A stretch of DNA of 8,032 nt, from positions 1-8,032 of the forward strand of contig JAITVM010000190.1 in the NCBI GenBank assembly GCA_031285815.1. Direction: 5' to 3'. Below, in pieces: positions 5,662 through 8,032 of the stretch; the first letter of the stretch is position 1, and the number at the start of each line of letters is the position of its first letter. The notes under the pieces were generated by a model that worked only from the letters and a program-made list of their open reading frames with translations, was not told where the DNA came from and ran no database searches. The translations under genes and the position numbers were made by a program. This DNA is from Clostridiales bacterium (lineage in GTDB: Bacteria > Bacillota > Clostridia > Lachnospirales > JAITVM01).

Positions 5662-6819
5662 CTATACTTCACTCCATTCTATATTATTATCATATTTTAT
5701 AGAAACTATATCATAATTATCAATATATCCATAAGAATCTTCTTCTAAAAAAGTAGATAGCATTAATACCACAATAATCAAAGCAATAGCTGCTGCAATT
5801 ATTTTTGGGGCAGAGTAAGGCCGTTTACCAGATATCCTTCCTGTTTCGCCATTTATAGCATAGCTAAATGTTTTTCCATTAAACCGGAAAGAAGACACAT
5901 AAACCGGAAGCAGTAAATGTTTATACATAATATCAGAGTGTTTTATATCTAGCGAGCTAACCCTTGCCTGGTCATAACGCATTAAAATTTCATTATGGGC
6001 AAGGCCGTCCATATGCCCCCTTATAATAAGCTTAGCCTGTTCAAAAGCCGCATCAGCTTTTATTTTATAAACCTCGGCATAATACCCTGAAAGGTAACCC
6101 ATAGAAAACGGCTTTGTGTTATTTACGGTATTAAAGGGGAGTATGCCTTGCAAATGCTCAGATTTGTCTGTTGCAGATACCTGGATATCATCAAAGTCAT
6201 TATATACAACGCCACTAACACTATACCAGTCTGTTACTACGCGGGGCTTGCCATCGTCACCCCTCACTGTACGGTTTACGCCCCCTTGCCCATAATACCT
6301 TGCAACAACTTTAGTATCATATGTCCAAAATGGGAGGTACATGGCAGTTAACCCCCCCTCAGCATAGGATTTTTTAAAATTATTAGGTGCAAACCACCGG
6401 GACCTAACCCATGACCTGAATTTTTGGCCGGCATCATCTTTGTCTATTTTGAAGGTAACAACCCCTTCGGGGGGGATCCCCGACCGCTGTTTCTCTTCAG
6501 CAATTTGAGTTGACCCGCACATTGGGCATACCCCAGAAAATTGTGTGCCTGAAAAAGTAATCTCTGCCCCGCAAGTGCTGCAGTGGGCAACTGCCATCCC
6601 TTCAAATGGGACAGACCCTGCTTCGCGTTTTTTATATTCGCTAAAATCATATTCTTTTACGCTGTCTACGACAGCTTCTAAGTCAGTCCGGGTTTTACAA
6701 GCCGAACATTCAAACACCTGCGACTTAATATTAAATTTTAATGTCCCCCCACAATTTGGGCAGATAAAATTGCTTGTCTTGACTCCAATTTTATTACTAT
6801 CCCCATTAGGGCCATCCAA
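5662..6819 (-). CDS. Double zinc-ribbon membrane protein (YdjG-like)
   Basis: The 385-residue protein starts with two zinc ribbons. The first has CPNC (20-23) and CSAC (38-41); the second has CSTC (80-83) and CPMC (98-101). A long soluble region follows with the motif MYLPFWTYDTKVVARYYGQGG (160-180). One transmembrane helix lies near the C-terminus (about 338-357, APKIIAAAIALIIVVLMLSTFL), then a 28-residue Tyr/Asp-rich tail. It is not a transcription factor despite the TFIIB-type ribbon label such proteins often receive. The start is TTG at 6819, supported by a perfect AAGGAGG 8 bases upstream; no ATG fits. It is first in the operon with the SPFH gene and probably anchors it at the membrane, as proposed for B. 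subtilis YdjG. Confidence 0.87.
   Translation of the reverse strand: MDGPNGDSNKIGVKTSNFICPNCGGTLKFNIKSQVFECSACKTRTDLEAVVDSVKEYDFSEYKKREAGSVPFEGMAVAHCSTCGAEITFSGTQFSGVCPMCGSTQIAEEKQRSGIPPEGVVTFKIDKDDAGQKFRSWVRSRWFAPNNFKKSYAEGGLTAMYLPFWTYDTKVVARYYGQGGVNRTVRGDDGKPRVVTDWYSVSGVVYNDFDDIQVSATDKSEHLQGILPFNTVNNTKPFSMGYLSGYYAEVYKIKADAAFEQAKLIIRGHMDGLAHNEILMRYDQARVSSLDIKHSDIMYKHLLLPVYVSSFRFNGKTFSYAINGETGRISGKRPYSAPKIIAAAIALIIVVLMLSTFLEEDSYGYIDNYDIVSIKYDNNIEWSEV
6352..6358. repeat. C7/G7 homopolymer inside the zinc-ribbon gene
   Basis: Seven C on the plus strand read as GAG GGG GGG in the coding direction (Glu-Gly-Gly, residues 154-156). A second run of seven at 6469-6475 encodes Pro-Pro-Glu. Confidence 0.8.
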
Positions 6820-7059
6820 TAAAAAAACCTCCTTATACCCAATGCCATAATTTAATAGAACCGCATGCTGCCCTATTAATTACTATAATATTGTACGCCG
6901 AAATTTCACCGTTATGTTGTTATTGCCGCAAAAGCTTATATTTCAATTATCATGTTTTTTATTTATTACGTCAATACAATTTCTTATTACTGCAAGGCAA
7001 GCCGCCCCTATAAGGTTTCTGGGTAAAACTTATTTGCTTCTTGTTGATACCGTAATATT
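6820..7059. other. Intergenic region upstream of the zinc-ribbon operon
   Basis: The AAGGAGG of the operon lies at its left edge. A -10-like TATTAT (minus strand, 6885-6890) is present, but no matching -35 is visible at normal spacing. The operon promoter is therefore unassigned. A plus-strand frame through this region overlaps the terminator at 7060-7091 and has no ribosome binding site, so I treat it as non-coding. Confidence 0.5.
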
Positions 7060-7091
7060 AAAAACCCGGAAGCTTATGAAAGCTAGCCGGG
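7060..7091 (-). terminator. Intrinsic terminator of the hydrolase-like gene
   Basis: Minus-strand CCCGG (7091-7087) pairs with CCGGG (7069-7065), and the inner AGCTT pairs with AAGCT around a 4-base loop. Five U (7064-7060) follow directly. The stem begins 3 bases after the stop codon. Confidence 0.88.
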
Positions 7092-7094
7092 GCT

Positions 7095-8032
7095 TTAGTT
7101 TGAAAGCTTTTTGACCTCATCGTCTGTAAAAAAAATATTCACACCTTTTTTATAGTCATTCAATATTTTTTCAGCTATTAGCCTATTTACTGGCGCAATA
7201 ATGCTATAGTGCCCCTTGCTTGCTATTGAATATAAATTTAAGTTTTCATTTGTATTAAGCGACCGCATAGCTTCTATCGAAGCATTGTTCCCATTTAAAA
7301 TAGATTCAAAAACAAAAGTCGGGGCTTCAATCGTATTTATAAATAAGATTGGGGAACGTATAGCAACCTCATTCTTATCGTTGATATCAAAATTTAGGTT
7401 CTCCTGCCCATACCCTGATACATCTGATAACGGCCCTAAAGAAAAAATGGCCCTAAAACCTTCCCCATATTCGCTTGCTAAAAGCGCAAGTGTCCCGCCT
7501 GTGCCATGCCCGCCCAAATAAATCCGCGTTTCATCCACATAATCCAGGCTTTTTGCATATTCTAATGCTGAAAATACATCCAACACCTCGCCATAAAATG
7601 ATTCTATATACCCAGGGTTTTCATTTCCGCCACGGAGTGAAGGGTACATCATAAGTATACCCTTCTCACGGTAAACGGAAGCGGATTGGTCATTTTCTTC
7701 AGGCTGCCTTTTCCATGCAATATCTGATATCGAATTATCAAACCCGTTAGCCAGCCAAATTATCATTGGCCAGCTTCCACCGCTACCAGGGTCAGGGCTT
7801 ACATAGGCCGCCATCTTCCCCAGCCCTGTATCATAACTAACTAATGCCAAATCTCCCGCCTCAGGTTCTACTGCTTCAACCCCTGCTTTTAACCTGCTTT
7901 TTAATTTGGTCTCAAAATTTGATTTTGCGTCTTTTAAATAAATAGCCCCGGCCCCCTGTGATGTACCCCCCCCGCCAGTAAACCCGCAGGAGGAAATCAT
8001 TAATGCCCTGATAAACATCCTTTTTATTGTCA
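7095..8032 (-). CDS. Putative lipoprotein of alpha/beta hydrolase fold, nucleophile Ser replaced by Gly (5' end cut)
   Basis: Residues are counted from the ATG at 8018. LMISSC (6-11) fits a lipobox with Cys11 as lipid anchor, though the preceding hydrophobic stretch is short. The body resembles prolyl-oligopeptidase-like alpha/beta hydrolases: MIIWLANGF (85-93), the oxyanion-type loop MMYPSLRGGNENPG (123-136), the elbow YLGGHGTGG (167-175) and a late His270 in KGHYSII. The elbow should read GxSxG. Here position 172 is Gly (GGC, 7505-7503), so the usual nucleophile is missing and the protein may be a non-catalytic binder. The frame is open to the window edge, where an N-TG codon lies at 8033-8031. 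The true start may thus read (M)TIKRMFIRALM. The ATG at 8018 has no spaced ribosome binding site. Substrate unknown. Confidence 0.8.
   Translation of the reverse strand, partial: TIKRMFIRALMISSCGFTGGGGTSQGAGAIYLKDAKSNFETKLKSRLKAGVEAVEPEAGDLALVSYDTGLGKMAAYVSPDPGSGGSWPMIIWLANGFDNSISDIAWKRQPEENDQSASVYREKGILMMYPSLRGGNENPGYIESFYGEVLDVFSALEYAKSLDYVDETRIYLGGHGTGGTLALLASEYGEGFRAIFSLGPLSDVSGYGQENLNFDINDKNEVAIRSPILFINTIEAPTFVFESILNGNNASIEAMRSLNTNENLNLYSIASKGHYSIIAPVNRLIAEKILNDYKKGVNIFFTDDEVKKLSN
7966..7973. repeat. G8 tract just after the lipobox cysteine
   Basis: Eight C on the plus strand read as G8 in the coding direction, covering Gly16-Gly18 of the lipoprotein, a few codons after Cys11. It is the longest G/C run I saw in the window. 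A one-base slip would put the rest of the protein out of frame. Confidence 0.8.

Noticed and set aside
6880..6925. ECF (SigW-like) promoter before the zinc-ribbon gene, with TGAAAT and CGTA on the minus strand
   Set aside because: The two motifs are only about 5-6 bases apart instead of about 16, so the spacing is wrong.
6914..7114. Plus-strand 66-codon frame
   Set aside because: It has no ribosome binding site and runs through the minus-strand terminator into the hydrolase gene.

Overview
The window looks like chromosomal DNA of a low-GC Gram-positive bacterium, most likely a Clostridia (Lachnospirales-type) species. The evidence is AT-rich intergenic DNA, AGGAGG-type ribosome binding sites, a TTG start codon, sigma-A-type promoters, a MecA adaptor protein, and a zinc-ribbon/SPFH gene pair resembling Bacillus subtilis YdjG and YdjI. 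No phage, insertion sequence, tRNA, rRNA or CRISPR was seen. Assignment is from protein motifs read by eye; no database search was possible.

Left part (1-2879, all minus strand). A bitopic LysM protein gene is followed by rho, a compound terminator hairpin, and a near-consensus promoter reading out of the left edge. In Firmicutes rpmE often follows rho, so the gene beyond position 1 may be rpmE (inference). The 240 bp between the LysM gene and rho is full of inverted repeats. They include a possible three-way junction next to the rho start codon and a possible 16-codon leader peptide. This is the best candidate for undescribed regulation in the window.

Middle (2811-4385). A 700-bp AT-rich divergent intergenic region carries two good promoters. 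The minus-strand one gives a long structured leader toward the LysM gene; the plus-strand one gives a leader of about 190 nt toward mecA. A small GC-richer block bounded by 6-bp direct repeats sits just upstream of the LysM start. mecA is followed by an intrinsic terminator, then a bidirectional terminator shared with the convergent operon.

Right part (4386-8032, all minus strand). An operon encodes a membrane-anchored double zinc-ribbon protein (YdjG-like), an SPFH protein with a C-terminal zinc ribbon (YdjI-like), and a 75-residue highly acidic protein. In B. subtilis the related YdjGHI proteins recruit PspA to the membrane, so an envelope-stress or membrane-organising role is plausible here. 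No PspA or YdjH is in view. Upstream of the operon lies a putative lipoprotein of the alpha/beta hydrolase fold, cut at the right edge. Its nucleophile-elbow serine is replaced by glycine, and its N-terminus contains a G8 tract. It ends at a clear intrinsic terminator.

The window combines transcription termination (Rho), regulated proteolysis (MecA with ClpC) and envelope functions (LysM, SPFH and lipoprotein). The genes look like ordinary housekeeping and envelope loci; the unusual material is in the leaders and in the two odd proteins.
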